Source: a virus. Taken from it: a stretch of 54,045 nucleotides of DNA. The notes under the pieces are model-generated. The model searched no databases, was not told where the DNA came from, and saw nothing but the letters and a program-made list of their open reading frames with translations. The number at the start of each line of letters is the position of its first letter. Within the stretch, counting starts at the first letter, position 1. The position numbers and the translations under genes are program-made. The DNA is taken from IMG/VR virus record IMGVR_UViG_3300046008_001100, positions 1-54,045 of that record, one strand, 5' to 3'. Of the stretch, positions 8,028-16,619 are shown piece after piece.

Positions 8028-9316
8028 TATATTTTTTGTAATTTTGGTAATTCAATTTTTTTTAATTGAGGTAATTTTAATTCTATTTGTTTTGGAAATT
8101 CAGGAATATATTTAGTAAATAATTCATCTGTTTTTTCTTTCATTTTATCCCAACTAAAGTTAGTTTTACTATAGTGTGATTGACGTTTAGCTCCATCAGT
8201 ATAGTTTTTATAATTTTCAAATACATCTTTTAAATAAAAACCTATTTGACCTGGATCTGGTGAAAACCATTGTGCTTCTTTTAATATAAATTGATTAGCA
8301 GCACTTGGGTGAACATTAGCTAAATTACCTCCAATTAAAGTAGTAAATTCAGGATTTAAAAAATCTAAATGTCCTGACCAACCTGTTGTAATTAATGGTT
8401 TTTTGCTTAAAGTAAATTCAAGTAATGGTCTTCCAAATCCTTCACCTTTAGTTAAATTAATCATAGCTTTTATTTTAGAATGATTATATATTTCATTCAT
8501 TTCAACATCAGTGAATTCACCATGTAATAAATAAATGTTTGGTAGGTTTGTAGAATTAACTGTTTTTTTAATCATTTTAATTTTTTTCAAAATTTCTTCT
8601 CTATCAACATATGAAGAACCTACTTGAGATGTTTTTAAAATAAGTGCTGGTTTATTTGATTTGTTTTTAAATGTTTCATAAAATGCTTTAATTAAAAAAC
8701 CTACGTTTTTTCTATCTTCTCCAAGATCTCCTTGCATCCAATGTCCTACAAATAAGTAAGCAAAACTTTCTTTTATGTTAATATCTAAAGAACAAGGTGT
8801 ATCAATTGCTTTATAAACATCTAAATTAGCACCTTCAAATAAAACCTCCATTGGTTTATTTAACTCAACGACTCCTTCTAATTGATTAGTTTGTTGATTT
8901 CTTTTTTCATATTTAGAATCTTGGAATACTTTTTTAGCATGTTCTGAAGATACTAATGTTAGATCCATTCTATTTATACCTTCTACAAAATCAGGAGGAC
9001 ATATTGTTGTTTCAATACCTGCTGTACAACCAATATTGTATTTTCCTACTGGTTGGAATTCATTTGGAACACTAATTTGCATCCAAATTTCTGGTTGTTT
9101 AGGTAATTGATTATTAGGTAATACTAATTTACTTAAAAATTCCCATTCAGAATTGTCTTCACAAAAACCAAATGGTGTATTTCCCCAACGTTGAGATAAT
9201 AGTTTTACCTCATATTTGTCTGTTTCAATAATTGCTTTGATCAGATCACGACTTCTAGCACCATACCCACTGTAAGTATCAAATGCAGAACTAATTATAA
9301 ATAACGGTTTGTTCAT
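8027..9316 (-). CDS. GT-B glycosyltransferase (family 4/1 type)
   Basis: A 429-residue protein with the two-domain GT-B layout. The N-terminal SSAFDTYSGYGARSRDLIKA (about 9-28) contains the flexible glycine-rich acceptor loop. The C-terminal domain has LFVGHWMQGDLGEDRKNVGF and the donor-binding block GEGFGRPLLEFTLSKKPLIT (about 291-310), the E-x7-E-like signature of GT4. The C-terminus is an amphipathic, lysine-leucine repeat tail (PQLKKIELPKLQKI). Its start is four bases from the stop of another GT-B gene, so the pair may act on successive sugars. Confidence 0.85.
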   Translation of the reverse strand: MNKPLFIISSAFDTYSGYGARSRDLIKAIIETDKYEVKLLSQRWGNTPFGFCEDNSEWEFLSKLVLPNNQLPKQPEIWMQISVPNEFQPVGKYNIGCTAGIETTICPPDFVEGINRMDLTLVSSEHAKKVFQDSKYEKRNQQTNQLEGVVELNKPMEVLFEGANLDVYKAIDTPCSLDINIKESFAYLFVGHWMQGDLGEDRKNVGFLIKAFYETFKNKSNKPALILKTSQVGSSYVDREEILKKIKMIKKTVNSTNLPNIYLLHGEFTDVEMNEIYNHSKIKAMINLTKGEGFGRPLLEFTLSKKPLITTGWSGHLDFLNPEFTTLIGGNLANVHPSAANQFILKEAQWFSPDPGQIGFYLKDVFENYKNYTDGAKRQSHYSKTNFSWDKMKEKTDELFTKYIPEFPKQIELKLPQLKKIELPKLQKI

Positions 9317-9320
9317 TTTT

Positions 9321-10754
9321 TTAGTATAATAATTTATGGTTTATTTTTCTATCCTTAACTTCATTGGTATTAATAAATTCGAATTTTTCTCTTGGTTCCC
9401 AAGTTGAAAATAATTCATCAAATGCATTTATTACTCTAATACCTTGTTTTTCACCTGTAAATCCGGCTTCATCGCTTAATGCCCATTCTCTACCTGCTAA
9501 ACCGTTTTCAACACGATTTTCGTCTGTATAAACGTTCATAATTTGTTCAGCAGCGTCCTCGGCTGTACATCTATCATCCCATATATACGGTGTTACTGGT
9601 GAACCTACCAATGATTTATTGGTTGGGTATACTGGGTATGCCCATTTACCATGTTTTTTGTAAGTTCCATTATGGTTTGAAGGAAAATCTGGGGTGAAAT
9701 CAATCCACGTTCCATCTTCAAATTCAAATCTCATTTGGTCTTGCATTCCACCTGTTACGTTAGCAATAATTGGTTTACCTGTCAATAATGCTTCAGTTAA
9801 ACTTAATCCCCAACCTTCATTTGAAGTTAATAAAATTTGAGCATCTGTACAATTATAAAGCAAATTCATTTGGTGTGGGTCAAATCTATCATCTGTAAAG
9901 ATAATATTGTATTCTTCACCATTAGCTAATAATTCAATAACAGCATCTAAATCAGTACCATGTTCACTTACTCTTTCAGTATGTAATACAAAAGCACATT
10001 TTTTAGCTTGTTCAGCAGTTAATTTATCTATAAAATGTCTGTATGCTAAAATAGTATCTGGGATTTGTTTGCGTCTAATATTTCTAGAGTTAAAAAATAA
10101 CACAAAATCATATTCTTTGCCTTTAAGTATTCTTTTCTTAAATTCAATTAAAGCAGGATCATTTTTATCTAAAGGTTTGAATATTTCATGATTTAAACCA
10201 TGAGGTACATATTTAATGATTTTATCTGATGCTTTTTCTTCTAAAACTAATTTGTTAATGTTAACTGTTTGTTTTGAAATACCCATTAATAAATCACAAG
10301 CCTCATAAAATGGTTTGTTATATAAAGGTGCTGGATAATCATCCCAGATATTCAAATAAGTAATTGGAATATGTTTTCTAATTTCATTTTCCATACTAAA
10401 CAACCATATAAAATAACGTGGATCAGTAACTAGCATTATAGCATCTGGTTTTTCAATCTTTATTATATGTCGTAATAAATCTGGAGTTCCATAATCATTT
10501 ACAGGATACATAAATACAGAAGAATCTGTTAAACCTGTAGCCTCGTTTATTGATTGAGATAAATCTAAACGTTTACCGGCTTCAGGATGGTTAATTGCTC
10601 CTCCTAAATTTACCCAATTAAAATGTTGAGCTGTGTGAAATACTATTTCTCTTGTAACTGTTGCTACTCCTGAATGTACACGAATATCATCGCATATTAG
10701 GAGTATTTTCTTTCTTTCGTCAGGTTTTAAATAACCGAATTTTTCTTTTATCAT
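9321..10754 (-). CDS. GT-B glycosyltransferase, 477 residues
   Basis: The N-terminus has ICDDIRVHSGVATVTREI (about 20-37), an acceptor-side loop, and the middle has LFFNSRNIRRKQIPDTILAY, a common start of the GT4 C-terminal domain. The donor-site block is TSNEGWGLSLTEALLTGKPI (about 312-331) with EALLTGKP as the E-x-n signature. It is the first gene of its transcription unit, directly behind a promoter at 10770-10799. Phages of this kind often carry such enzymes; possible targets are DNA bases, capsid proteins or a host-surface glycan. Confidence 0.87.
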   Translation of the reverse strand: MIKEKFGYLKPDERKKILLICDDIRVHSGVATVTREIVFHTAQHFNWVNLGGAINHPEAGKRLDLSQSINEATGLTDSSVFMYPVNDYGTPDLLRHIIKIEKPDAIMLVTDPRYFIWLFSMENEIRKHIPITYLNIWDDYPAPLYNKPFYEACDLLMGISKQTVNINKLVLEEKASDKIIKYVPHGLNHEIFKPLDKNDPALIEFKKRILKGKEYDFVLFFNSRNIRRKQIPDTILAYRHFIDKLTAEQAKKCAFVLHTERVSEHGTDLDAVIELLANGEEYNIIFTDDRFDPHQMNLLYNCTDAQILLTSNEGWGLSLTEALLTGKPIIANVTGGMQDQMRFEFEDGTWIDFTPDFPSNHNGTYKKHGKWAYPVYPTNKSLVGSPVTPYIWDDRCTAEDAAEQIMNVYTDENRVENGLAGREWALSDEAGFTGEKQGIRVINAFDELFSTWEPREKFEFINTNEVKDRKINHKLLY

Positions 10755-10769
10755 AACTTGTGTATTGGT

Positions 10770-10799
10770 AATATATAACTTTTCTTTTTAATAACCAAA
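10770..10799 (-). promoter_or_regulatory. Promoter for the two large glycosyltransferases
   Basis: Minus-strand TTTG (10796-10799) plus G, a 20-base gap counted from the G of TTTG, then TATATT (10770-10775). The leader to the ATG at 10754 is about 15 bases long after the -7 box. It matches the other promoters in spacing exactly. Confidence 0.72.
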
Positions 10800-10804
10800 T
10801 TCAA

Positions 10805-10996
10805 TTACTCAGTAGTATCTAAATTACTATGAGAATGAATCATTTTTCTAAACTCAGGATCGGTCAAATATAAATGAACTGCTCTATCGTTTAATTTTTG
10901 TAATGAAAATTTCATTCGAACACATTCTATCTTGAAGAGTTCAAACAAATCACTCTGAATTTTCACAGAGGTTAGTGTCATGTCTTTTTTACTCAT
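10805..10996 (-). CDS. Small ribbon-helix-helix-like protein
   Basis: This 63-residue protein has a short strand (LTSVKIQSDLFELFKI) followed by two helices ending in LNDRAVHLYLTDPEFRKMI. That is the strand-helix-helix pattern of Arc/MetJ-type DNA-binding proteins, with the polar alternating residues T, S, K and Q on the strand that would contact DNA. It is a single-gene unit between the sugar operon and the nuclease gene. A transcriptional regulator is likely, but no operator can be assigned. Confidence 0.6.
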   Translation of the reverse strand: MSKKDMTLTSVKIQSDLFELFKIECVRMKFSLQKLNDRAVHLYLTDPEFRKMIHSHSNLDTTE

Positions 10997-11018
10997 AAAT
11001 TTTATTTATTTTGTTATA

Positions 11019-11028
11019 TATAAATATA
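11019..11028 (-). promoter_or_regulatory. Late-type AT element before the ribbon-helix-helix gene
   Basis: The minus strand reads TATATTTATA here, 22 bases before the ATG at 10996. It lacks a TTTGG box at the usual distance, so it groups with the second, late-like element class rather than with the -33/-7 promoters. Confidence 0.4.
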
Positions 11029-11062
11029 TGACAAAACATAAAAAATATAAATATATATGAGA

Positions 11063-12076
11063 TTATTTTAATCCCTTTGAACACAAGTCATTTTTACCTG
11101 AAAATGGGCAAAATCGACAATTCCATAGACTAGGAATAGGTTCATGACTTATTTGTTTGTAAGTACCATTTTGTTCAAAACAAGTACTAATAAATTTATC
11201 CATAGCTTGTGTTGCTTTATTTACTTTTACTTTTCCGTTTGCAGGAATGAATTCTTGTACTCTTCTTTTAGCTGCTGCAAATTCAGCATCTTCGTTTATT
11301 TTTCGTTTTACAATAAAAAATTTAATATCTATATTATCTATTGAAACGTTAAATTGTTTTGAAAAAAAGTACTTATAAAGTATTAATTGAAATTGTTTAG
11401 TTTCATCTTTTTTAGAATCATCATTCCAACCTGTTTTACTTGTTTTTATATCTAATATTAAAAATTTACCTGTTAATTCATTATATAAAACAACATCTAA
11501 ATATCCTTTAAATAAAATGTTAGGATATTCTTGATTTGGGTTTGTTAAAATAGGAACTTCACAACCAATTAAATACCAACCTTTTTTATTAAAAAGTGTA
11601 TTTCTGTTTTTTTTAATATATTCAAGAATCTTAATTCCATCTTCATAAAATTCAGCTAATTCAAATGAATTTGAAAAATGAACGTTATTATTTGATTTAA
11701 CATCTTTTTTATATGTTTCTCTTAAACGTTCTTCAAAGTATTCATTTAACTCAATTCTATCGGCTTCTGCGCCACTTTTATCGTATATAGTGGTAATATA
11801 ATGTTGAAGCGCTTCGTGTAATGCAGTACCAAAAGTCATGTTTATAGACGACTCTGATGTATAATGTCCGTCTTTGTATTGTAATGCCCATTTGTGTGGA
11901 CAATGTGTAAACATAGACATTTGACTATATGAAATGGATTTTTGTTTAGAATAATCCATTGTTTGTAAAGTATATTTTTTTATTTCCTTTACAATAGAAG
12001 GTAGTTTTTTAGCTTTTGGTTTTTTTTCTTTTATTCCTGTACTAAAACCATAATAAGCTCTTAATGCCTCATCCAT
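11063..12076 (-). CDS. PD-(D/E)XK nuclease, Cas4/RecB-like, with probable Fe-S cysteines
   Basis: The 337-residue protein has the RecB-type nuclease motif. FKGYLDVVLYNEL (Asp about residue 193) is followed by ILDIKTSKTGW (about 206-216), giving D...DxK, and a Q-rich helix (FQLILYKYFF) comes after. SYSQMSMFTHCPHKWALQ near residue 50 and CRFCPFSGKNDLC at the C-terminus supply one plus three cysteines, the arrangement that binds a 4Fe-4S cluster in Cas4 and AddB. The role is probably exonuclease in recombination or host DNA degradation. It overlaps the DUF3310 gene by eight bases. Confidence 0.83.
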   Translation of the reverse strand: MDEALRAYYGFSTGIKEKKPKAKKLPSIVKEIKKYTLQTMDYSKQKSISYSQMSMFTHCPHKWALQYKDGHYTSESSINMTFGTALHEALQHYITTIYDKSGAEADRIELNEYFEERLRETYKKDVKSNNNVHFSNSFELAEFYEDGIKILEYIKKNRNTLFNKKGWYLIGCEVPILTNPNQEYPNILFKGYLDVVLYNELTGKFLILDIKTSKTGWNDDSKKDETKQFQLILYKYFFSKQFNVSIDNIDIKFFIVKRKINEDAEFAAAKRRVQEFIPANGKVKVNKATQAMDKFISTCFEQNGTYKQISHEPIPSLWNCRFCPFSGKNDLCSKGLK

Positions 12077-12287
12077 TACGAGATTTTCTTTTTTTAATCT
12101 CGTTATTTAAATACCAAGCTGCTTTCTCAAGCTCTTGTATTTCATCATCTTTTTTACCACAACGAGCAATATATTTAACTGTATTTCCTAAATTAAAATT
12201 TAAATCCCAAGCATCAATAACTTTGATTGCTTCATAAGGATTGTCTGCTCCACCGTAGTGTGCTGGATTATTTACTGCTTCTTTCAT
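12069..12287 (-). CDS. DUF3310 (SaV-like) small phage protein
   Basis: The 72-residue protein is almost entirely the DUF3310 domain. VNNPAHYGGADNPYEAIKVI (about 5-24) gives the H-Y motif, then FNLGNTVKYIARCGKKD and a final helix ELEKAAWYLNNEIKK. In T7 this domain occurs in gp1.7, a nucleotide kinase, but short stand-alone copies are common in phages and their role is not settled. ATG overlaps the stop of the probable gp62 gene by four bases, placing it in the clamp-loader operon. Confidence 0.85.
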   Translation of the reverse strand: MKEAVNNPAHYGGADNPYEAIKVIDAWDLNFNLGNTVKYIARCGKKDDEIQELEKAAWYLNNEIKKRKSRNG

Positions 12288-12694
12288 TTAATTAGTTTTT
12301 TAATTTCTTTATCTTCAATACCATATCTGCTCAAAATATTTACTGTATCTTCTTTACTTAATAGAGTTAAATATTCTTCAGCTTCTCTAAATGAACATTC
12401 ATAATACTTAGAAATATATTGTAATAAATCTTCATTTACTTTTGTTTTAGTACCTTTAATATATTTTGAATATATAGATTTTTTAGGTAAAAATTCACAA
12501 TAAAATTTATATATTTTTTCTTTTTCAGTATAAGGTAATGATTGTCCTAAATTAGCAACTTCGATATAAGCCTCGGTCATAGATACTATTTTATGTAGCA
12601 TATAAGGATTAAATGCCTTTTGCTCATCTTCGGTAAAAGATGACCAAGGTTTTTTATCGGTAGTTACTTGTTTAAAAAAATCAAATATTGTCAT
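12284..12694 (-). CDS. Probable clamp-loader small subunit (T4 gp62-like)
   Basis: A 136-residue helical protein beginning MTIFDFFKQVTTDKKPW, with FNPYMLHKIVSMTEAYIEVAN (about 29-49, positions approximate) and CEFLPKKSIYSKYIK. The block around F-N-P-Y-[MI]-L and the following helix resembles gp62 proteins of marine T4-like phages, which are shorter than the 187-residue T4 protein. Two genes upstream is the ATPase subunit, as gp44 and gp62 are neighbours in T4. The call rests on this context and the weak family resemblance. Confidence 0.6.
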   Translation of the reverse strand: MTIFDFFKQVTTDKKPWSSFTEDEQKAFNPYMLHKIVSMTEAYIEVANLGQSLPYTEKEKIYKFYCEFLPKKSIYSKYIKGTKTKVNEDLLQYISKYYECSFREAEEYLTLLSKEDTVNILSRYGIEDKEIKKLIK

Positions 12695-12929
12695 CTTCGA
12701 ACTCTGCTCTCAATTCTTTAGGTAATAATTCTACTAATACTTTACCCGTTTTTATATCATAAAATACTGGTACTGGAATTATTCCGTCTTCTGATGTACC
12801 TGTTATAAATCTAGATACTTTACGTAAAATTACACCTTCAGCGAATACTTGATTACCATCTGGTGATTTGATAGCAGTTGTGCTTTTGATATCAATGTTT
12901 GTGTTTAATTGTGGTTGTTGTTTGCTCAT
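12681..12929 (-). CDS. Hypothetical protein, 82 residues
   Basis: Unrecognised. It has a polar, flexible N-terminus (MSKQQPQLNTNIDIK) and a probable beta-rich core with VFAEGVILRKVSRFI and PVFYDIKTGKVLVELL, ending in an acidic tail. It sits between the two clamp-loader genes, six bases downstream of one and overlapping the other by 14, so it is expressed with them and may belong to the replisome, though nothing in its sequence proves this. Confidence 0.6.
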   Translation of the reverse strand: MSKQQPQLNTNIDIKSTTAIKSPDGNQVFAEGVILRKVSRFITGTSEDGIIPVPVFYDIKTGKVLVELLPKELRAEFEDDNI

Positions 12930-12934
12930 TTTGT

Positions 12935-13870
12935 TTATAAAATTTTATTTGTTTTTAATGTTTCAATAATACGAGAGATACAAGACATAAAATTTATTTC
13001 TAAGTCTACTTTAAAGTTTGATTGATAAATACACTCGTTTAAAATAATTGCTATTTGTCCTTCACATCCTACAGCATAGTGATTATCGTTGTCATATAAG
13101 TATTTATACACGTCATCAAACGAGGAAATATTATTATCTGCGATAATCTGTCTAATAGCATTAAACGTTTTACTAGACGGTTTTTTCAATTCATCTATTA
13201 TTTGTTTGTTAAAATCATTATTACTACTTAATGTTCCTGGTAATGTTAATACATTATCAACAATATGTTTTTGGCAAGTATTGATGATTTTTCTAAAATC
13301 AGGATATGAACTATGAATAATTTTTGCTAAATCTTCTATTTCAAATTCAATATCTTCAGTTTCTAAAATATTAACTACATGTTTAGCAACTACTTTTTTA
13401 GATGGAGGAGTTAATTTAAATTCTTGTAATCTACTTCTTAGAGGTGGAATTAAACGTTCAGGATAATTTCCTGTCAAAATAAATCTTGTCGTTAAACTAT
13501 ACGTTTCTATCATATTTAACAACAATACTTGTGATGCTTGTAGAATATGAGTTGCTTCATCTAAAATAACAATTTTTAATGGTTTAAAACTAGCAGCAGA
13601 AGCAAATGAACCTACTTTTTCTTTAATATCATCCATACCTCTGTTTTCGGTAGCATTTAGATAGATATAATCACAATTAATATTATTTACTAATATTTTT
13701 GCTAGTGTTGATTTACCACTACCTTGTAATCCAAAGAATCCTAAATGTGGAATATCTTGTTCAGTAAGAAATGTTTGAAATTTATCTCTTAATGTATCAT
13801 CACAAAGATAAGTATCTAATGTTTTAGGTCTATATTTCTCAACTAAAATTGTATGTTCTTTATTCGCCAT
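12935..13870 (-). CDS. AAA+ clamp-loader large subunit (T4 gp44-like)
   Basis: The protein has Walker A GLQGSGKSTLAKI (about residues 47-59), Walker B KIVILDEATHIL and sensor 1 ILTGNYPERLIPPLRSR with the SR arginine finger, all in replication-factor-C order. The family would load the sliding clamp encoded at 16620-17360. A longer reading to 13897 exists, but the ATG at 13870 (MANKEHTILVEKYRPK) matches the usual N-terminus LVEKYRPK and gives only a modest overlap with the upstream gene. I prefer the shorter form of about 311 residues. Confidence 0.9.
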   Translation of the reverse strand: MANKEHTILVEKYRPKTLDTYLCDDTLRDKFQTFLTEQDIPHLGFFGLQGSGKSTLAKILVNNINCDYIYLNATENRGMDDIKEKVGSFASAASFKPLKIVILDEATHILQASQVLLLNMIETYSLTTRFILTGNYPERLIPPLRSRLQEFKLTPPSKKVVAKHVVNILETEDIEFEIEDLAKIIHSSYPDFRKIINTCQKHIVDNVLTLPGTLSSNNDFNKQIIDELKKPSSKTFNAIRQIIADNNISSFDDVYKYLYDNDNHYAVGCEGQIAIILNECIYQSNFKVDLEINFMSCISRIIETLKTNKIL

Positions 13871-14111
13871 AAATGTTAAATGTTTTAGGTTGTTCAATAG
13901 TTTCTTCTATATCTTCATCTACAATAGCAAATAATAAACCTTTTGCTGGTTCAAGTCTAAATGCTTTAGGTTTAACATCTGCTAACCAATAATGTGCTTC
14001 TAAAGTATGTGCAATAGAATTATAGATAATAGCTTTAGTATCATATACTAGGGTCCATTGATCACCTGGTGGTACTCGTTCTGCTATTAGTTTATTAACT
14101 TCTTTTATCAT
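13860..14111 (-). CDS. Hypothetical protein, 83 residues
   Basis: Unrecognised soluble protein. It begins MIKEVNKLIAERVPPGDQW and contains ALEAHYWLADVKPKAFRLEP-like alternating strands (HTLEAHYWLADVKPK) and an acidic end with VDEDIEETIEQPK. Starts and stops overlap those of both neighbours by 4 and 11 bases, so it is firmly inside the chaperonin-to-clamp-loader operon. No function is proposed. Confidence 0.62.
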   Translation of the reverse strand: MIKEVNKLIAERVPPGDQWTLVYDTKAIIYNSIAHTLEAHYWLADVKPKAFRLEPAKGLLFAIVDEDIEETIEQPKTFNIYGE

Positions 14112-14296
14112 AACTTAATTTGTTCAATAAGAAACGGCAATAAGTCTAAATATGAATAATTTACCATTACACCATCAGACTTAGCTAGTCCAATATACAA
14201 TTTATTAGTTCCGGGTACAAAATTTACACTACTAATGGTGTATTTTACTTCTTTAAGTTGAAGTGATTTTCCTATTAAACTTACTGCGTCTCTCAT
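14108..14296 (-). CDS. Hypothetical protein, 62 residues
   Basis: A short, probably beta-rich protein (LQLKEVKYTISSVNFV, KLYIGLAKSDGVMVNYSYLD). No cysteines, no membrane segment. It starts 12 bases after the GroEL stop and overlaps the next gene in ATGA fashion. Accepted because of the tight coupling; function unknown. Confidence 0.58.
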   Translation of the reverse strand: MRDAVSLIGKSLQLKEVKYTISSVNFVPGTNKLYIGLAKSDGVMVNYSYLDLLPFLIEQIKL

Positions 14297-14307
14297 TTTC
14301 TTTAAAT

Positions 14308-15918
14308 TTACATCATTCCCATCATATTTCCTAATCCGTCATCATTTTTATTGTCTTCAGGTTTATCAACAACTACTGCTTCTGTTAATAAAATAGTACC
14401 TGCAACTGATGCTGCATTTTCAAGTGCTGTTCTAGTTACTTTAGCTGGATCAATAATACCTGCATCTTTCATATTTACGAAATCTTCTGATTTTAAATCC
14501 CAACCAAACCAATAATCACCACCTGTTACTGAATTAACAGCATTATAAATATCTTCTTGCTCATAACCAGCATTTGATAAAATTTTCTTAAATGGTGCAG
14601 CACAAGCATTATAAACAATTTGTGAACCAATATCACTAATATTGATGCTAGTACGAGCGTGTAATAATACAGCACCACCACCTGGAACAATACCTTCTTC
14701 TAAAGCGGCTTTTGTTGCTTGTAAAGCATCATCAACACGGTCTTTTTTCTCTTTCATTTCAGATTCAGTAAAACCACCTACGTGAACAATTGCTACTCCA
14801 CCCACAAATTTAGCTAAACGTTCTTGCAATTTTTCTTTTTCATATGGAGATACTGACTTTTCAATTTGTGATTGTAGTTCTGTGATACGAGCTTCGATTT
14901 TTTCTGCTTCACCTTTACCATCAACTAATGTTGTAGTATCTTTACCTACTGTTACTACTCTAGCTTCACCAAACCATTCCCAATTAAATTTATCAAGTTT
15001 CATTCCTTTTTCAGTACTGAATACTTGACCACCAGTCATAATAGCAATATCTTCAAGGATTAATTTTCTTCTATCACCAAAATCAGGAGCTTTAACAGCA
15101 ACTACTTTTAAAATTCCTCTTGCTTTATTTACAATCAAAGTAGCTAATGCTTCACCTTCAATATCTTCAGCAATAATTAATAATGATTTATTTTGTGTTG
15201 ATACTGCTTCTAAAATTGGTAATAATTCTTTAACTTGTGTGAATTTTTTATCAGCTATTAAAATCAATGCATCACTAATAGTAGTACTCATAGTGTTATT
15301 ATCAGTAACAAAATAAGGTGATTTGTAACCTCTATCAAACTGCATTCCTTCTACTGTTTCAAGATAAGTTTCACCGTTTTTAGATTCTTCAATAAACACT
15401 ACTCCTTCACGACCAACTTTCTGCATTGCAGTAGCTATTAATTCACCTACTTCAGGATCATTATTTGCTGAAATTGTAGCAACTTGTTTAAGTTGGTCTT
15501 CAGATGAAATATCTTCTTTAATATCTGTACGAATAAAGTTAACTAATTCTTTAACTGTTTTATCAATACTACGTTTAATTTCTACAGCATTAGCTCCATT
15601 ATTTAAATGAAGTAAACCTTGTTTAACCATTTCTTGGGCTAATAATGTAGATGTAGTTGTACCATCACCAGCATTATCAGCTGTTTTAATAGCTGCTTGT
15701 TTTAGTAATTGAACACCTAATTCTTCAATTGGATCTTCTAATGTGATTGATTTTGCTACAGTAACACCATCTTTTGTACTTTGTGGAATACCTTGATTAG
15801 CAATAACTACGTTACGACCATTAGGTCCTAACGTTGATGTTACTGCGTTTGCTAGTTTATCTATACCAGCTGATAGTTTTTTACGGGCTTCTGGGCCAAA
15901 TTCTATAATTTTACTCAT
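14308..15918 (-). CDS. groL: Chaperonin GroEL
   Basis: At 536 residues it is a complete group I chaperonin. KDGVTVAKSITLEDP (near 50-64) and NAGDGTTTSTLLAQEM (near 85-100) form the ATP pocket and include the Asp of GDGTT. ALEEGIVPGGGAVLLHA near residue 400 is the equatorial signature after the catalytic Asp region VDDALQATKAA. The C-terminus ends GNMMGMM, a short version of the usual Gly-Met tail. GroES is encoded immediately upstream, so the phage brings its own folding chamber, probably for capsid or replication proteins. Phage GroEL is uncommon; T4 itself only brings a GroES substitute, gp31. Confidence 0.97.
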   Translation of the reverse strand: MSKIIEFGPEARKKLSAGIDKLANAVTSTLGPNGRNVVIANQGIPQSTKDGVTVAKSITLEDPIEELGVQLLKQAAIKTADNAGDGTTTSTLLAQEMVKQGLLHLNNGANAVEIKRSIDKTVKELVNFIRTDIKEDISSEDQLKQVATISANNDPEVGELIATAMQKVGREGVVFIEESKNGETYLETVEGMQFDRGYKSPYFVTDNNTMSTTISDALILIADKKFTQVKELLPILEAVSTQNKSLLIIAEDIEGEALATLIVNKARGILKVVAVKAPDFGDRRKLILEDIAIMTGGQVFSTEKGMKLDKFNWEWFGEARVVTVGKDTTTLVDGKGEAEKIEARITELQSQIEKSVSPYEKEKLQERLAKFVGGVAIVHVGGFTESEMKEKKDRVDDALQATKAALEEGIVPGGGAVLLHARTSINISDIGSQIVYNACAAPFKKILSNAGYEQEDIYNAVNSVTGGDYWFGWDLKSEDFVNMKDAGIIDPAKVTRTALENAASVAGTILLTEAVVVDKPEDNKNDDGLGNMMGMM

Positions 15919-15923
15919 GATTT

Positions 15924-16232
15924 TTATATTTTTTCTTCTGTTTCATTGTTGAGACGAGCTAATACTTGATTTTCAGGTCCAATCCAATATTCTTCACCTT
16001 CGTGTTCTAATTTAGTAAATCCCATAGTTGGTAATACAACAATATTTCCTACTTCTAAAATTGTGTCTAACCAAGCACCAGTAACTGAATAATATCCATC
16101 TCCTACTGCTACTACTTTTCCTAGTTTGTTTTTTTCATTTCCTAAATCGGGAACTATAATGTTTCCGTGAGTTGTTTCCTCAGCCTCAAATGGCTTAACG
16201 ATAACTGCGTTGTATAATGCTTCTAATTTCAT
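15924..16232 (-). CDS. groS: Co-chaperonin GroES
   Basis: The 102-residue protein has the GroES start (LEALYNAVIVKPFEAEE), the mobile loop EETTHGNIIVPD (about 17-28), which docks on GroEL, and GKVVAVGDGYY and VGNIVVLPTMG of the beta-barrel. It is about five residues longer than bacterial GroES because of insertions in the barrel, which in T4 gp31 enlarge the cage. It is five bases upstream of groL, the classical order in bacteria, and the pair are presumably co-expressed. Confidence 0.93.
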   Translation of the reverse strand: MKLEALYNAVIVKPFEAEETTHGNIIVPDLGNEKNKLGKVVAVGDGYYSVTGAWLDTILEVGNIVVLPTMGFTKLEHEGEEYWIGPENQVLARLNNETEEKI

Positions 16233-16240
16233 ATTTTTAT

Positions 16241-16564
16241 TTAATCTACTACGTTTAATAATTCTTTAATTGATGTTTCTAATTTTTTAAATTTATCAAT
16301 ATATTCTTGTATAGAACTATAATTTTGATTGTCATTTACTTTTTCTTTTGCTAAAGCTTTTAAACAACTTGCAAAGCTACTATAATGTCCTAATGATTTT
16401 GAATATTCTTTACCTGGTTGGTTATTTTCTGTGTATCTTATATCAGGAGTAACCGTTTTAAAGATAGTATAACAATAAGCATCTTTACTTATGTAAAATG
16501 GTTCAATTTTAGGATCTCTAATAATTGTTGTGTTGGAGGTTGATGGTTCTTTTATTTCTGTCAT
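16241..16564 (-). CDS. Hypothetical protein, 107 residues (possibly DUF5405-like)
   Basis: First gene of the chaperonin operon. It contains FYISKDAYCYTIFKTVTP, then YSKSLGHYSSFASCLKALAK and a C-terminal helix IDKFKKLETSIKELLNVVD. The pattern of a two-stranded start followed by G-Y/H-Y-S-S and a helix recalls small phage DUF5405-type proteins, but I hold that loosely. Its leader after the promoter at 16585-16614 is about 20 bases. Confidence 0.6.
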   Translation of the reverse strand: MTEIKEPSTSNTTIIRDPKIEPFYISKDAYCYTIFKTVTPDIRYTENNQPGKEYSKSLGHYSSFASCLKALAKEKVNDNQNYSSIQEYIDKFKKLETSIKELLNVVD

Positions 16565-16584
16565 AACTAAATTTAATTACACTA

Positions 16585-16614
16585 AATATACGATGATTTT
16601 TTATAATATCCAAA
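16585..16614 (-). promoter_or_regulatory. Promoter for the chaperonin / clamp-loader operon
   Basis: Minus strand TTTG (16611-16614), then a 20-base gap, then TATATT (16585-16590). It lies just after the sliding-clamp stop at 16620. From here the genes down to 11063 follow without a visible terminator. Confidence 0.75.
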
Positions 16615-16619
16615 TTTTC

